From Zhihengliuella halotolerans (GTDB lineage Bacteria > Actinomycetota > Actinomycetes > Actinomycetales > Micrococcaceae), in NCBI RefSeq assembly GCF_004217565.1, contig NZ_SHLA01000001.1:1736001-1800000 (forward strand): a stretch of DNA of 64,000 nucleotides, read 5' to 3'. The notes beneath the pieces were generated by a model. It was not told the origin of the DNA. It did no database searches and saw only the letters and a list, made by a program, of their open reading frames with translations. Made by a program: the position numbers and the translations under genes. Below are positions 47,061 to 55,469 of the stretch, piece by piece; within the stretch, counting starts at the first letter, position 1; every line of letters begins with the position of its first letter.

Positions 47061-47076
47061 TTGTAGAAAACCTACA
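47061..47076. promoter_or_regulatory. Putative acc operator upstream of biotin carboxylase
   Basis: TTGTAG-aaaa-CCTACA at 47061-47076 (arms TTGTAG and CTACAA) repeats the motif found 119 bp before accD, here 102 bp before the start codon. The shared spacing and sequence suggest that one regulator controls both acyl-CoA carboxylase loci. Confidence 0.6.
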
Positions 47077-47178
47077 AATATGGACGGGCGGCACGCGGAA
47101 AACATCGGTTTGATGCGTTGATACCCCACAATTGCCGGTAGGCTCCTTCGTGTTCAAGAGAAGGAGACCGCACACACC

Positions 47179-48948
47179 ATGGCCAAGCTGACCAAGGTCC
47201 TCATCGCCAACCGCGGCGAAATCGCCGTCCGCGTGATCCGCGCCGCTCGCGACGAGGGCATCGCCTCCGTCGCCGTGTACGCCGATCCGGACCGCGACGC
47301 CCTGCACGTCCGCCTCGCCGACGAGGCCTACGCCCTCGGTGGAAGCACCGCTGCGGACTCCTACCTCGTGATGGACAAGATCCTCGACGCCGCGGCATCC
47401 TCCGGCGCCGACGCGATCCACCCCGGGTACGGCTTCCTCTCCGAGAACGCCCAGTTCGCCCAGCGCGTCATCGACGCCGGCCTGACGTGGATCGGCCCGC
47501 CCCCGCAGGCCATCTCCCAGCTCGGCGACAAGGTTCAGGCCCGCCACATCGCGGAGAAGGTCGGCGCCCCTCTGGTCCCCGGCACGAAGGACCCTGTCGA
47601 GAGCACCGAGGAAGTCGTCGCCTTCGCCGACGAGCACGGCCTGCCCCTAGCCATCAAGGCCGCGTACGGCGGCGGCGGCCGCGGTATCAAGGTCGCACGC
47701 GACCGCGCGGACATCGGCGAACTCTACGAGTCGGCTGTTCGCGAGGCCACCGCGGCGTTCGGGCGCGGCGAGTGCTTCATCGAGCGCTTCCTCGACGCCC
47801 CGCGCCACGTCGAAACCCAGTGCCTGGCAGACGCCCACGGCAACGTCGTCGTCGTCTCCACCCGCGACTGCTCCCTGCAGCGCCGCAACCAGAAGCTCGT
47901 TGAGGAGGCGCCCGCGCCGTTCCTGACGGACGAGCAGAACGAGCGCCTCTACGCGGCATCGAAGGCCATCCTCGTCGAGGCCGGCTACGTCGGAGCCGGT
48001 ACGTGCGAGTTCCTCGTGGGTCAGGACGGCGTCATCTCCTTCCTCGAGGTCAACACCCGCCTTCAGGTCGAGCACCCGGTCTCCGAGGAGGTCACCGGCA
48101 TCGACCTCGTCCGCGAGCAGTTCCGCCTCGCGCGCGGAGAGGCGCTCGGTTACACGGACCCGGAGATCCGCGGCCACTCCTTCGAGTTCCGCATCAACGG
48201 CGAAGACGCCGGACGCAACTTCATGCCGGCCCCCGGCACCATCACCGCCCTCAAGCTGCCCACAGGCCCAGGTGTGCGAGTGGATTCCGGCGTTGAGGAG
48301 GGCGAGTCCGTCTCCGGCAACTTCGATTCGATGATCGCCAAACTCATCGTCACCGGCTCGACCCGCGAGCAGGCCGCTCAGCGCGCCCGACGCGCTCTGG
48401 CCGAGATGACGATCGAGGGCATGCCCACGGTCCTGCCGTTCCACCGCGCCGTCATGTCCGACGACGCGTTCGTCCCCACCGAGGCCCCGTTCCGCGTGCA
48501 CACGCGCTGGATCGAGACCGAATTCGAGAACAGCATCGCCCCGTTCTCCGCCGCCGACTCCGCACCGGCCGCCGAAGACGACGGCGAGCGCCAGTCCATC
48601 ACGGTCGAGGTCGGAGGCAAGCGCCTCGAGGTCGTCCTGCCGGCCGGACTCGGTGCCGCCGCAGCCCCGGCGAAGGCCGGGAAAGCCAAGCGCAAGCGCT
48701 CCTCCCGCGGCGGAGCGACGGCGGCCGTCTCCGGTGACGCGTTGACCTCGCCGATGCAGGGCACGATCGTCAAGGTCGCAGCGCAGGACGGCGATACGGT
48801 AGCCGAGGGCGATCTGATCGTCGTCCTCGAAGCGATGAAGATGGAGCAGCCACTCACCGCGCACAAGGCCGGCACCATCGAGGGGCTGACCGCCGCCGTG
48901 GGCGAAACGGTCAACGCGGGCGCAGCGATCGCGACGATCGCCGACTGA
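47179..48948 (+). CDS. accA3: Acyl-CoA carboxylase alpha subunit (biotin carboxylase + BCCP)
   Basis: 589 residues, the fused form typical of actinobacteria. Domains are biotin carboxylase N-domain ([23 protein letters not shown]), ATP-grasp with [16 protein letters not shown] and [22 protein letters not shown], the C-domain, a short linker, and a biotinyl carrier domain with the biotin-accepting Lys554 in EAMKMEQPL. It carboxylates biotin with bicarbonate and ATP and passes the carboxyl group to AccD-type partners. GAAGGAG precedes the ATG by about 12 nt. It is 10 kb from accD/accE but shares their upstream palindrome. BirA should biotinylate it. It is followed by a strong bidirectional hairpin. 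Confidence 0.96.
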   Translation: MAKLTKVLIANRGEIAVRVIRAARDEGIASVAVYADPDRDALHVRLADEAYALGGSTAADSYLVMDKILDAAASSGADAIHPGYGFLSENAQFAQRVIDAGLTWIGPPPQAISQLGDKVQARHIAEKVGAPLVPGTKDPVESTEEVVAFADEHGLPLAIKAAYGGGGRGIKVARDRADIGELYESAVREATAAFGRGECFIERFLDAPRHVETQCLADAHGNVVVVSTRDCSLQRRNQKLVEEAPAPFLTDEQNERLYAASKAILVEAGYVGAGTCEFLVGQDGVISFLEVNTRLQVEHPVSEEVTGIDLVREQFRLARGEALGYTDPEIRGHSFEFRINGEDAGRNFMPAPGTITALKLPTGPGVRVDSGVEEGESVSGNFDSMIAKLIVTGSTREQAAQRARRALAEMTIEGMPTVLPFHRAVMSDDAFVPTEAPFRVHTRWIETEFENSIAPFSAADSAPAAEDDGERQSITVEVGGKRLEVVLPAGLGAAAAPAKAGKAKRKRSSRGGATAAVSGDALTSPMQGTIVKVAAQDGDTVAEGDLIVVLEAMKMEQPLTAHKAGTIEGLTAAVGETVNAGAAIATIAD

Positions 48949-48964
48949 CCCGGACGGTCCCGGC

Positions 48965-49008
48965 ACGACGACGGCGTCGCCCCAGCGCGGGGGCGACGCC
49001 GTCGTCGT
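48965..49008. terminator. Bidirectional terminator between accA3 and the ROK gene
   Basis: A perfect 19-bp inverted repeat (arms 48965-48983 and 48990-49008) with a 6-nt loop separates two convergent genes. It starts 17 nt past the accA3 stop and ends just before the ROK stop. It is the strongest hairpin in the window. Confidence 0.8.
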
Positions 49009-49009
49009 C

Positions 49010-50338
49010 TCATCCGGCTGAGACGGCCGAGGCGGCTTCGCTCAACAGCGCTCGCTCGCGCACGAGGGCGATCGCCGAGGACACCGCGCCGCGAAGGACC
49101 ACGTCCGAACCGTGCGTCGACGCGACGAGGTCCGCCCACCCGAGCAGGGACCCCTTGCCCATGATCTCGCGGGTCCGCCGCAGGACCGGTTCGGCGGAGG
49201 CCGCGATCGAACCAGCCACGATGATCCGATCCAAGTCCAGCAGCCCCGAGAGAAGTTGAACCACCGGGGCGAGCCTCCCCGCGAGCGCGTCGACGATGCG
49301 CAGGGCCGTGGCGTCGCCACGCTCAGCCGCACTGAAGACGGCCTCTGCTCCCCGTTCAGCTGGCGGCAGAGCGGCGAGTTCGCCCGCGAGTTCGCCCGCC
49401 TCGGCGAGTTGGCGGATCTCCCAGCGCACGCGCCGCAGGAGGCCGTGCGGCGCTTCGACGCCGACGACCATGTCGAGGACCCTCATCTCGCCGACTCCCC
49501 CGTGCTTGCCGCGCAAGAGCCTTCCGTCGACGACGATTCCCGCCCCGAACCGCTCCGCGGAGAGCAGGGTCGCGAAGGATCGTACGCCGACGCCGGCACC
49601 TTCTGCGGCTTCGCAGAGCGCCGCCAGATTCGCGTCGTTGTCGACGAGGACCTCCCACCCGCGGCCATCGAAAAGTGAGATGAATCCGGGGTTGACCTTG
49701 TTCCAGTAGTTCTCATCCTCGTCCGCGGGCGACTCCCCGTCCGGGTCTACGGGCGCGGGTACGGCGATGACGATCGCGGAGACACGCTCCGGTGCCACGT
49801 CCGCGAGGCTCAATGCCTCGTCGACGAGGTCGAGGAGGAGCTGGCGCCGCGTATCCGCCGTCCGGGTGGCCCCGATGTTCCGGTGGATCCGCACGAGCTC
49901 CACGCCGTGCAAGTCGGTGACCACCACCGTGAAATCGTCCTCGTCCGCGTCGCACGCGATGACGTAGGCGGCATCCGGCCGGAACACGTAGCGCAGCGCG
50001 GGGCGGCCCTTGGCGTAGTTGCCTGCGGCCCGCGCGTCCGCGACTTCCTCGAACCACCCGGCCGCGGCGAGGTCGCGGCAGACCGACAGCACAGTGGCAC
50101 GGGTCAGACCCGTACCCTCCATGAATTCCGTAGCCGTGAGCGGCTGCCCCGGCCAGGCGAACGTGAGCAGTCTCCGCGCGTTCAGCGTGCGCGGAGAGAC
50201 CGGTTCGTCGTTCTGCTGCTCTCGCCCGAAGGAGGTCTCAGCGCGCGCATGGGGCGCTACGAACGAACCATCCGGGGCGGCGGCGGCCCGCTTCCACCGG
50301 TTCGGGTCCGAGGATTGGAGTTCTGTGACGTCATGCAC
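49010..50338 (-). CDS. ROK-family transcriptional repressor
   Basis: 442 residues from GTG 50338. An N-terminal winged helix (about residues 50-110: SPRTLNARRLLTFAWPGQPLTATEFMEGTGLTRATVLSVCRDLAAAGWFEEV) precedes a ROK domain with the SAIVIAVPAPVDPDG segment, DNDANLAALCEA and GKHGGVGEMRVL. The CxCGxxGCxE zinc motif common in ROK proteins is absent. It is transcribed divergently from the sugar importer and should repress it in response to sugar. The start is chosen because a TATAAT (50345-50350) lies 6 nt upstream with TTAGCA 18 nt further, giving a leaderless message; a longer start at 50401 would precede that promoter. Confidence 0.9.
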   Translation of the reverse strand: MHDVTELQSSDPNRWKRAAAAPDGSFVAPHARAETSFGREQQNDEPVSPRTLNARRLLTFAWPGQPLTATEFMEGTGLTRATVLSVCRDLAAAGWFEEVADARAAGNYAKGRPALRYVFRPDAAYVIACDADEDDFTVVVTDLHGVELVRIHRNIGATRTADTRRQLLLDLVDEALSLADVAPERVSAIVIAVPAPVDPDGESPADEDENYWNKVNPGFISLFDGRGWEVLVDNDANLAALCEAAEGAGVGVRSFATLLSAERFGAGIVVDGRLLRGKHGGVGEMRVLDMVVGVEAPHGLLRRVRWEIRQLAEAGELAGELAALPPAERGAEAVFSAAERGDATALRIVDALAGRLAPVVQLLSGLLDLDRIIVAGSIAASAEPVLRRTREIMGKGSLLGWADLVASTHGSDVVLRGAVSSAIALVRERALLSEAASAVSAG

Positions 50339-50374
50339 ATTGTAATTATAGACGCACTTATATTTACATGCTAA
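50336..50374 (-). promoter_or_regulatory. Leaderless promoter of the ROK gene
   Basis: On the minus strand TTAGCA (50369-50374), an 18-nt spacer, a consensus TATAAT (50345-50350), 6 nt, then the GTG start codon. Transcription would begin at or beside the start codon. The region is unusually AT-rich. Confidence 0.7.
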
Positions 50375-50389
50375 ATTTATGCCCGATAC

Positions 50390-50412
50390 GGTGTGGTGCA
50401 CATCACTACACC
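50390..50412 (+). promoter_or_regulatory. Putative repressor operator of the sugar importer operon
   Basis: An inverted repeat, GGTGTGGTG (50390-50398) and CACTACACC (50404-50412), with eight of nine positions paired and a 5-nt spacer, sits just downstream of a possible promoter (TTTACA at 50363-50368, GATACG at 50385-50390). It lies 46 nt before the binding-protein ATG. The divergent ROK repressor is the obvious candidate to bind it. Confidence 0.6.
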
Positions 50413-50458
50413 TTGTGACGATCTACCTCTCATCGGACTCGACCCCAAGGAGACGAGC

Positions 50459-51730
50459 ATGGGTTCATTCCCACCATCGACGGTTTCGCGGCGGAGTCTT
50501 CTCGCCGGTGCCGCAGGGCTCGCCGGACTCACCCTCGCCGGGTGTTCCGGAGGCGGCGGCGACGCGACCGCGATCCGCTTTTACCAGACCAAACGCGAAG
50601 TCATCCCGTACATCCAGGACTTGCTCGCGGAATTCCACGCCGAATTCCCAGACATCCGGCCGATCCACGACACCAGCGAGGCCACCCTCAACGGGCAGTT
50701 CGTGCGGGCCTCTCCGCCGGACCTCGCTCTGCAGCTCTACAACTACGAGATGGCGCGCTTCCAGGAACGCGGAGAGCTCAGCGACCTCTCGGATCTGCCC
50801 GAGGCCGCGACGATCACCGACTCCGTGAAGGAGCAGATGGCACTCTACCCCTCGTATCCGGGCCGGCTCTCGGTGCTGCCCTATTCGATGATGTCTGCGG
50901 CCGTGATCTACAACAAGGAGATCTTCGACGAGCACGGCGTCGAGGTTCCAACGACTCACAGCGAGTTCATCGCCGCCTGCGAGACGTTCCAGGACGCGGG
51001 CGTCACGCCGATCTACGGCACGTGGGCGGACAACTGGACCATCGTCCAGGGCCTCGTGGACTACACCGTCGGCGGCATGGTCGACGTGATCGGTCTTTTC
51101 CAGCAGCTGCGAGAAATCGGCCCGGATGTCGGGCCCGATTCCGAGGTCTCCTTCAGCAAGGTCCTCCGCGAACCGCTCGAGAAGATGCTCACCCTGCTGC
51201 CGTACCACCAGCGCGACGCGAGGGGCCGGAACTACGGCGACGGCAACAACGCCTTCGCGAACGGCGAGGCCGCCATGTACTTCCAGGGGCCCTGGGCGCT
51301 CGTCGAGGTGCAGAAGATCAATCCGGACGCGCAGGTCGGCACCTTCCCGCTGCCGATGACGGAGGACCCGGCCGACAACAAGGTCCGTGTCAACCTCGAC
51401 CTCGCCCTCTGGATCCCCGAGGGTTCGAACCGCAAGGACGAGGCCCGCGAGCTGCTCCGATTCCTCGCTCGACCGGAGATCCAGGATCCCTACAACGAAC
51501 ACGCTCTGGGCTTCGGCGTGCGCACCGACGCGCCGCCCGTCACCGACGAGCGCATTCTTCAGATGCAGCCGTACGTCGACCGCGGCGCGGTCTACCAGGG
51601 CGTGTCCCAGGGCATCCCGACCACCATCCCCTTCTACAACTACAGCCAGGACCTCGTCTACGGAGCCAGCCTCGAGCGCATGCTCGCCACGCTCGACGCC
51701 GACTGGGCACGTCTGGCCAAGCGCGCCTAA
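50459..51730 (+). CDS. Sugar ABC transporter substrate-binding lipoprotein
   Basis: 423 residues from ATG 50459, with AAGGAGACGAGC in front. The N-terminus is a Tat-type lipoprotein signal: SRRSLLAGAAGLAGLTLAGC, with the lipobox LAGC and Cys near residue 30. The mature part fits the family 1 extracellular solute-binding fold (YNKEIFDEHGVEVPTTHSEFIAACE, GEAAMYFQGPWALVEV). It should capture an oligosaccharide for the two permeases encoded next. A longer frame starting at 50393 lacks the signal-peptide arrangement and is rejected. Confidence 0.93.
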   Translation: MGSFPPSTVSRRSLLAGAAGLAGLTLAGCSGGGGDATAIRFYQTKREVIPYIQDLLAEFHAEFPDIRPIHDTSEATLNGQFVRASPPDLALQLYNYEMARFQERGELSDLSDLPEAATITDSVKEQMALYPSYPGRLSVLPYSMMSAAVIYNKEIFDEHGVEVPTTHSEFIAACETFQDAGVTPIYGTWADNWTIVQGLVDYTVGGMVDVIGLFQQLREIGPDVGPDSEVSFSKVLREPLEKMLTLLPYHQRDARGRNYGDGNNAFANGEAAMYFQGPWALVEVQKINPDAQVGTFPLPMTEDPADNKVRVNLDLALWIPEGSNRKDEARELLRFLARPEIQDPYNEHALGFGVRTDAPPVTDERILQMQPYVDRGAVYQGVSQGIPTTIPFYNYSQDLVYGASLERMLATLDADWARLAKRA

Positions 51731-51754
51731 CCGGCGGATCACCCTAGGAGCATC

Positions 51755-52672
51755 ATGTCCCTCACTTCACCTGAAGCGCCGGCGGCCACCCCGCCGGCCG
51801 GGCTGAGGCCGACCCCGAAGCGCCGGCCCGACAAGACCCACCTGTTCTTCCTCCTGCCCACGCTGATCGCGTTCACGCTGTGCATCGCGCTTCCAGCGGT
51901 CATGGGCATCTTCTTCAGCTTCACCAACTCGGTAGGCTACGGCGAGTGGGACTTCGTGGGGCTGGCGAACTACGAGCTCATGTTCACCGACCCGGCGATC
52001 ATGGCGTCCTTCTGGTTCACCATCTGGTTCTCGGCGGTGACCGTCATCGCGACGAACCTCATCGCGTTCCTGCTCGCCGTGGGATTGACCGCCCAGATCC
52101 GGGCCCGCGTGCCCATGCGGGCGATCTTCGTGATCCCGATGGTTGTCTCGCCCATCATCATCGCGTTCGTCTTCCAGTTCCTCTTCGCCAAAACGCTTCC
52201 GACGGCGGCGCAGGCGGTCGGCTTCGGCCCGCTCGAGGACAGCATCCTCGCCAATCCCAACCTGGCTTGGCTGTCCATCGTGATCGTCACCGCGTGGCAG
52301 GCCGTTCCCGGCGCCATGCTGATCTACATCGCCGGCCTCCTGGCCATCCCGGGCGACCTCTACGAGGCCTCGGCCCTCGACGGCGCCGGCCCGTGGAAGC
52401 AGATGAAGATGATCACCATCCCCCTCATGGCGAGCTACATCGTCATCAACGTCATCCTCACGTTCAAGGGGTTCCTCAACGCGTACGACATCATCATCGG
52501 CCTGACCGACGGCGGTCCCGGCACCTCGACGCGATCGGTGGCCATGACGATCTTCTCCGGCTTCGAAACCGGCGACTACGCCTACCAGATGGCTACCGCC
52601 ACGATCTTCTTCCTCATCACCCTGGCCATCGCCGTCGTGCAGCTGCGCCTGATGCGCCGAAAGGACCAGTGA
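51755..52672 (+). CDS. Sugar ABC transporter permease 1 (MalF-like)
   Basis: 305 residues with six membrane helices, the first near residues 32-53 (LFFLLPTLIAFTLCIALPAVM). The permease EAA loop is EASALDGAGPWKQMKMITIPLMAS (about residues 208-231), which docks on an ATPase. A GGAG ribosome site lies about 6 nt upstream of the ATG, and the next permease gene begins 2 nt after its stop. Confidence 0.93.
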   Translation: MSLTSPEAPAATPPAGLRPTPKRRPDKTHLFFLLPTLIAFTLCIALPAVMGIFFSFTNSVGYGEWDFVGLANYELMFTDPAIMASFWFTIWFSAVTVIATNLIAFLLAVGLTAQIRARVPMRAIFVIPMVVSPIIIAFVFQFLFAKTLPTAAQAVGFGPLEDSILANPNLAWLSIVIVTAWQAVPGAMLIYIAGLLAIPGDLYEASALDGAGPWKQMKMITIPLMASYIVINVILTFKGFLNAYDIIIGLTDGGPGTSTRSVAMTIFSGFETGDYAYQMATATIFFLITLAIAVVQLRLMRRKDQ

Positions 52673-52674
52673 CC

Positions 52675-53571
52675 ATGTCGACCTCAAGCATCGATTCGAT
52701 CGGGACCACCCGAAAGGTCCCCACCAACCGCTCCAAGGCGCGGCTCGGCAAGGACAAGTTCAACCTGCCGCTGACGATCGTGCTGGCTGTGTGCACCCTG
52801 GCCGTGCTGGTCCCGCTGTTCGTCACGGTGTCCATGGCCTTCAAGACCGGCGCCCAGGCCGTCGAGGGCAAGGCGTTCTCCCTGCCGAGCCCGCTCAGCA
52901 TCGAGGGCTTCATCGAGGCTTGGCGGATGACCAACTTCCCGGTCACCTTCATGACCTCGGTCTTCGTCTCGGCGATCGCCGTCGCCGGCGCCGTGCTGAT
53001 CAGCAGCATGGCCGCCTACGCGATCCACGCCAACTGGGAGCGCAAGTTCTTCAAGTTCGCGTTCTTCTACGTCCTGGCGGCCATGTTCCTGCCGTTCCCG
53101 GTCCTCGCGCTCTCGCAGATCAAGCTCAGCGGTTTCGTCGGCCTGGATACGCCACTCGGCGTCGGCATCCTGCACATCATGTTCATGCTGGGCTTCAACG
53201 TCCTCCTGCTGACCACGTTCCTGCGCGGCATGCCGCACGAGTTGGAGGAAGCGGCCCGCATCGACGGTGCGACGACGTGGCAGACGTTCTGGAAGGTCAT
53301 CTTCCCGGTGCTCTCGCCGATGGCCGCCACCGTGGGCATCTTCGCGTTCCTGTTCTCCTGGAATGACTTCATGATGCCGTCGATGATCATCTCCGATCCG
53401 GCAATGCAGACGCTGCCCGTGGTGAACCAGCTCTTCCAAAGCCAGTTCAGCAGCAACTACCACATCTCGTTCGCCTCCTATCTGATGGCGATGGCCCCGG
53501 CGATCATCGTCTTCATCTTCACTCAGCGCTGGGTCCTCTCCGGGGTCACCCAAGGCGCCGTGAAGTCCTGA
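52675..53571 (+). CDS. Sugar ABC transporter permease 2 (MalG-like)
   Basis: 298 residues from ATG 52675; a longer open frame upstream is the shadow of permease 1. Six helices are visible; the first spans about residues 35-57 (LTIVLAVCTLAVLVPLFVTV). The EAA loop is EEAARIDGATTWQTFWKVIFPVLSP. It pairs with permease 1. No ATPase gene is in this operon, so energy probably comes from a shared MsiK-type ATPase elsewhere. Confidence 0.93.
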   Translation: MSTSSIDSIGTTRKVPTNRSKARLGKDKFNLPLTIVLAVCTLAVLVPLFVTVSMAFKTGAQAVEGKAFSLPSPLSIEGFIEAWRMTNFPVTFMTSVFVSAIAVAGAVLISSMAAYAIHANWERKFFKFAFFYVLAAMFLPFPVLALSQIKLSGFVGLDTPLGVGILHIMFMLGFNVLLLTTFLRGMPHELEEAARIDGATTWQTFWKVIFPVLSPMAATVGIFAFLFSWNDFMMPSMIISDPAMQTLPVVNQLFQSQFSSNYHISFASYLMAMAPAIIVFIFTQRWVLSGVTQGAVKS

Positions 53572-53614
53572 TCCGCAGCGCAGAACCAGGGTCCGCCTCG
53601 GGCCCGCAAAGCAG

Positions 53615-53647
53615 CGAGGGCTCGCCGTCCGTACCGGCGGGCCCTCG
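53615..53647 (+). terminator. Hairpin between the importer and glucosidase genes
   Basis: A 13-bp inverted repeat (arms 53615-53627 and 53635-53647, one G-T pair) with a 7-nt loop lies 44 nt past permease 2 and 41 nt before the glucosidase ATG. It may terminate most importer transcripts and lower glucosidase expression. Confidence 0.6.
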
Positions 53648-53688
53648 TTCGCGACACATCCGAAAACTCTGATCCGAAGGACACTCCC

Positions 53689-55374
53689 ATGAGCACCGAT
53701 CTGACCTCGAGCCTGCCCGCGGGCGACGTCGTCGACCGCATGGACGACCCCGACTGGTGGCGCCAGGCCGCCGTCTACCAGATCTACCCGCGCAGCTTCG
53801 CCGACGCCAACGGCGACGGCATCGGCGACCTCAAAGGCATCACCTCCAAGGTCCCGTACCTGTCCGCACTGGGTGTCGACGCCGTCTGGCTCAGCCCGTT
53901 CTACCCCTCGGCTCTGGCCGACGGGGGCTACGACGTCGACGACTACCGCGAGGTCGACCCCAAGATCGGCACGCTCGCCGACTTCGATGAGATGACCGCG
54001 GCCCTGCATGCCGCCGGCATCAAAGTTATCGTCGACATCGTCCCCAACCACTCCTCCGACCGCCACGAGTGGTTCAAGCGGGCACTCGCCGCCCCGAAGG
54101 GCTCGCCCGAGCGCGACCGCTACATCTTCCGCGACGGGCTCGGCGAAAACGGCGACCTCCCGCCGTCGGACTGGACGGCAGCGTTCGGCGGGCCGGCCTG
54201 GTCACGAGTCGAGGACGGGCAGTGGTATCTGCACCTGTTCACTCCCGAGCAGCCCGACTGGAATTGGGATAACCCCGAGGTGCGGGCCGATTTCCTGAAG
54301 ACGCTGCGTTTCTGGTCTGACCGCGGGGTCGACGGCTTCCGCGTGGACGTCGCCAACCTGCTCGTCAAGGACCTGCCCGAGGTGCTGCCGAGCAAGGCGG
54401 AGCTGGATTCGATGGACCGCGATTCCGGCGACTACCCGCTCGCCGATCGTGACGAGGTGCACGAGATCTACGCCGACTGGCGCAGAGTCTTCAACGAGTA
54501 CGACCCACCGCGCACCGCCGTCGCCGAGGCTTGGGTGGACTCGCCGGCGCGCCGGGCGAAATACGCATCGCCCGAGGGCCTCGGCCAGGCCTTCAACTTC
54601 GACCTACTGCAGGCCGACTTCAGCGGGCCCCAGTTCCACCGCATCATCACCGAGAACCTCGAGCAGTCGCGCAACACCGGTTCGTCGTCCACATGGGTCT
54701 TCTCAAACCACGACGTAACGCGCCATGCGACGCGCTACGGCCTGCCGCCGCTGAACGGGCGCAAGGTCAAGCAGGGCGTCGAGTGGGTCGCGGCCGGCGG
54801 CCCGGAAGATGAGCTCGATCGCGCAGGCGGCGTGCGTCGGGCGCGCGCGGCCACCCTGCTCATGCTCGCGCTGCCCGGCAGCTCATACCTGTACCAGGGG
54901 GAGGAACTCGGTCTGCACGAGGTCGCCGCCATCCCGGCCGATCGACGGCAGGATCCGTCGTTCTTCCGCGGCGCGGAATACGACGGCCTCGGCCGCGACG
55001 GCTGCCGGGTCCCGATCCCCTGGACCAGTTCTGGAACGTCGTTCGGTTTCGGCGACTCCGACGCGCACCTCCCGCAGCCGGAGTGGTTCGCCGACCACTC
55101 GGAGCAGTCTCAGGACGGAGCGGCCGGCTCCACGCTCGAGCTCTACCGCGCCGCGCTCGGGCTCCGGCGCGAGCTGCAGGCCGGCGAATCCCTCGAATGG
55201 ATCGAGACCGGCCGCGAGGACGTGCTCGCCTTCCGCCGTCCCAACGGCTGGGTCAGCATCACCAACTTCGGCGGCGACGACGTCGAACTGCCCGACGGCG
55301 ACGTGCTCGTCGCCAGCGCCGAGCTCGACGGACGCAGCCTGCCGGGCGCGACGACCGCCTGGCTCAAGCAGTAG
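53689..55374 (+). CDS. GH13 alpha-glucosidase (oligo-1,6-glucosidase/AglA type)
   Basis: 561 residues. GH13 motifs are intact: WWRQAAVYQIYPRSFADANGDG, DIVPNHSSDRH, nucleophile Asp in DGFRVDVAN (about residue 215), acid/base Glu in AVAEAW (about residue 280) and SNHDVTRH. It hydrolyses alpha-glucosidic bonds of maltose, isomaltose, sucrose or trehalose-like sugars in the cytosol; the exact specificity is not settled. An AAGGA site lies about 8 nt before the ATG. It probably processes the sugar brought in by the importer encoded upstream. Confidence 0.95.
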   Translation: MSTDLTSSLPAGDVVDRMDDPDWWRQAAVYQIYPRSFADANGDGIGDLKGITSKVPYLSALGVDAVWLSPFYPSALADGGYDVDDYREVDPKIGTLADFDEMTAALHAAGIKVIVDIVPNHSSDRHEWFKRALAAPKGSPERDRYIFRDGLGENGDLPPSDWTAAFGGPAWSRVEDGQWYLHLFTPEQPDWNWDNPEVRADFLKTLRFWSDRGVDGFRVDVANLLVKDLPEVLPSKAELDSMDRDSGDYPLADRDEVHEIYADWRRVFNEYDPPRTAVAEAWVDSPARRAKYASPEGLGQAFNFDLLQADFSGPQFHRIITENLEQSRNTGSSSTWVFSNHDVTRHATRYGLPPLNGRKVKQGVEWVAAGGPEDELDRAGGVRRARAATLLMLALPGSSYLYQGEELGLHEVAAIPADRRQDPSFFRGAEYDGLGRDGCRVPIPWTSSGTSFGFGDSDAHLPQPEWFADHSEQSQDGAAGSTLELYRAALGLRRELQAGESLEWIETGREDVLAFRRPNGWVSITNFGGDDVELPDGDVLVASAELDGRSLPGATTAWLKQ

Positions 55375-55469
55375 CCAACGCCGCCCCATTGCCCGCCCGC
55401 ACCGAAGCGAGCACACTCAGGGGTACGGAGCGAGACGCTCCGAACGACGAATCGAGAGCAGGTGCGGCG

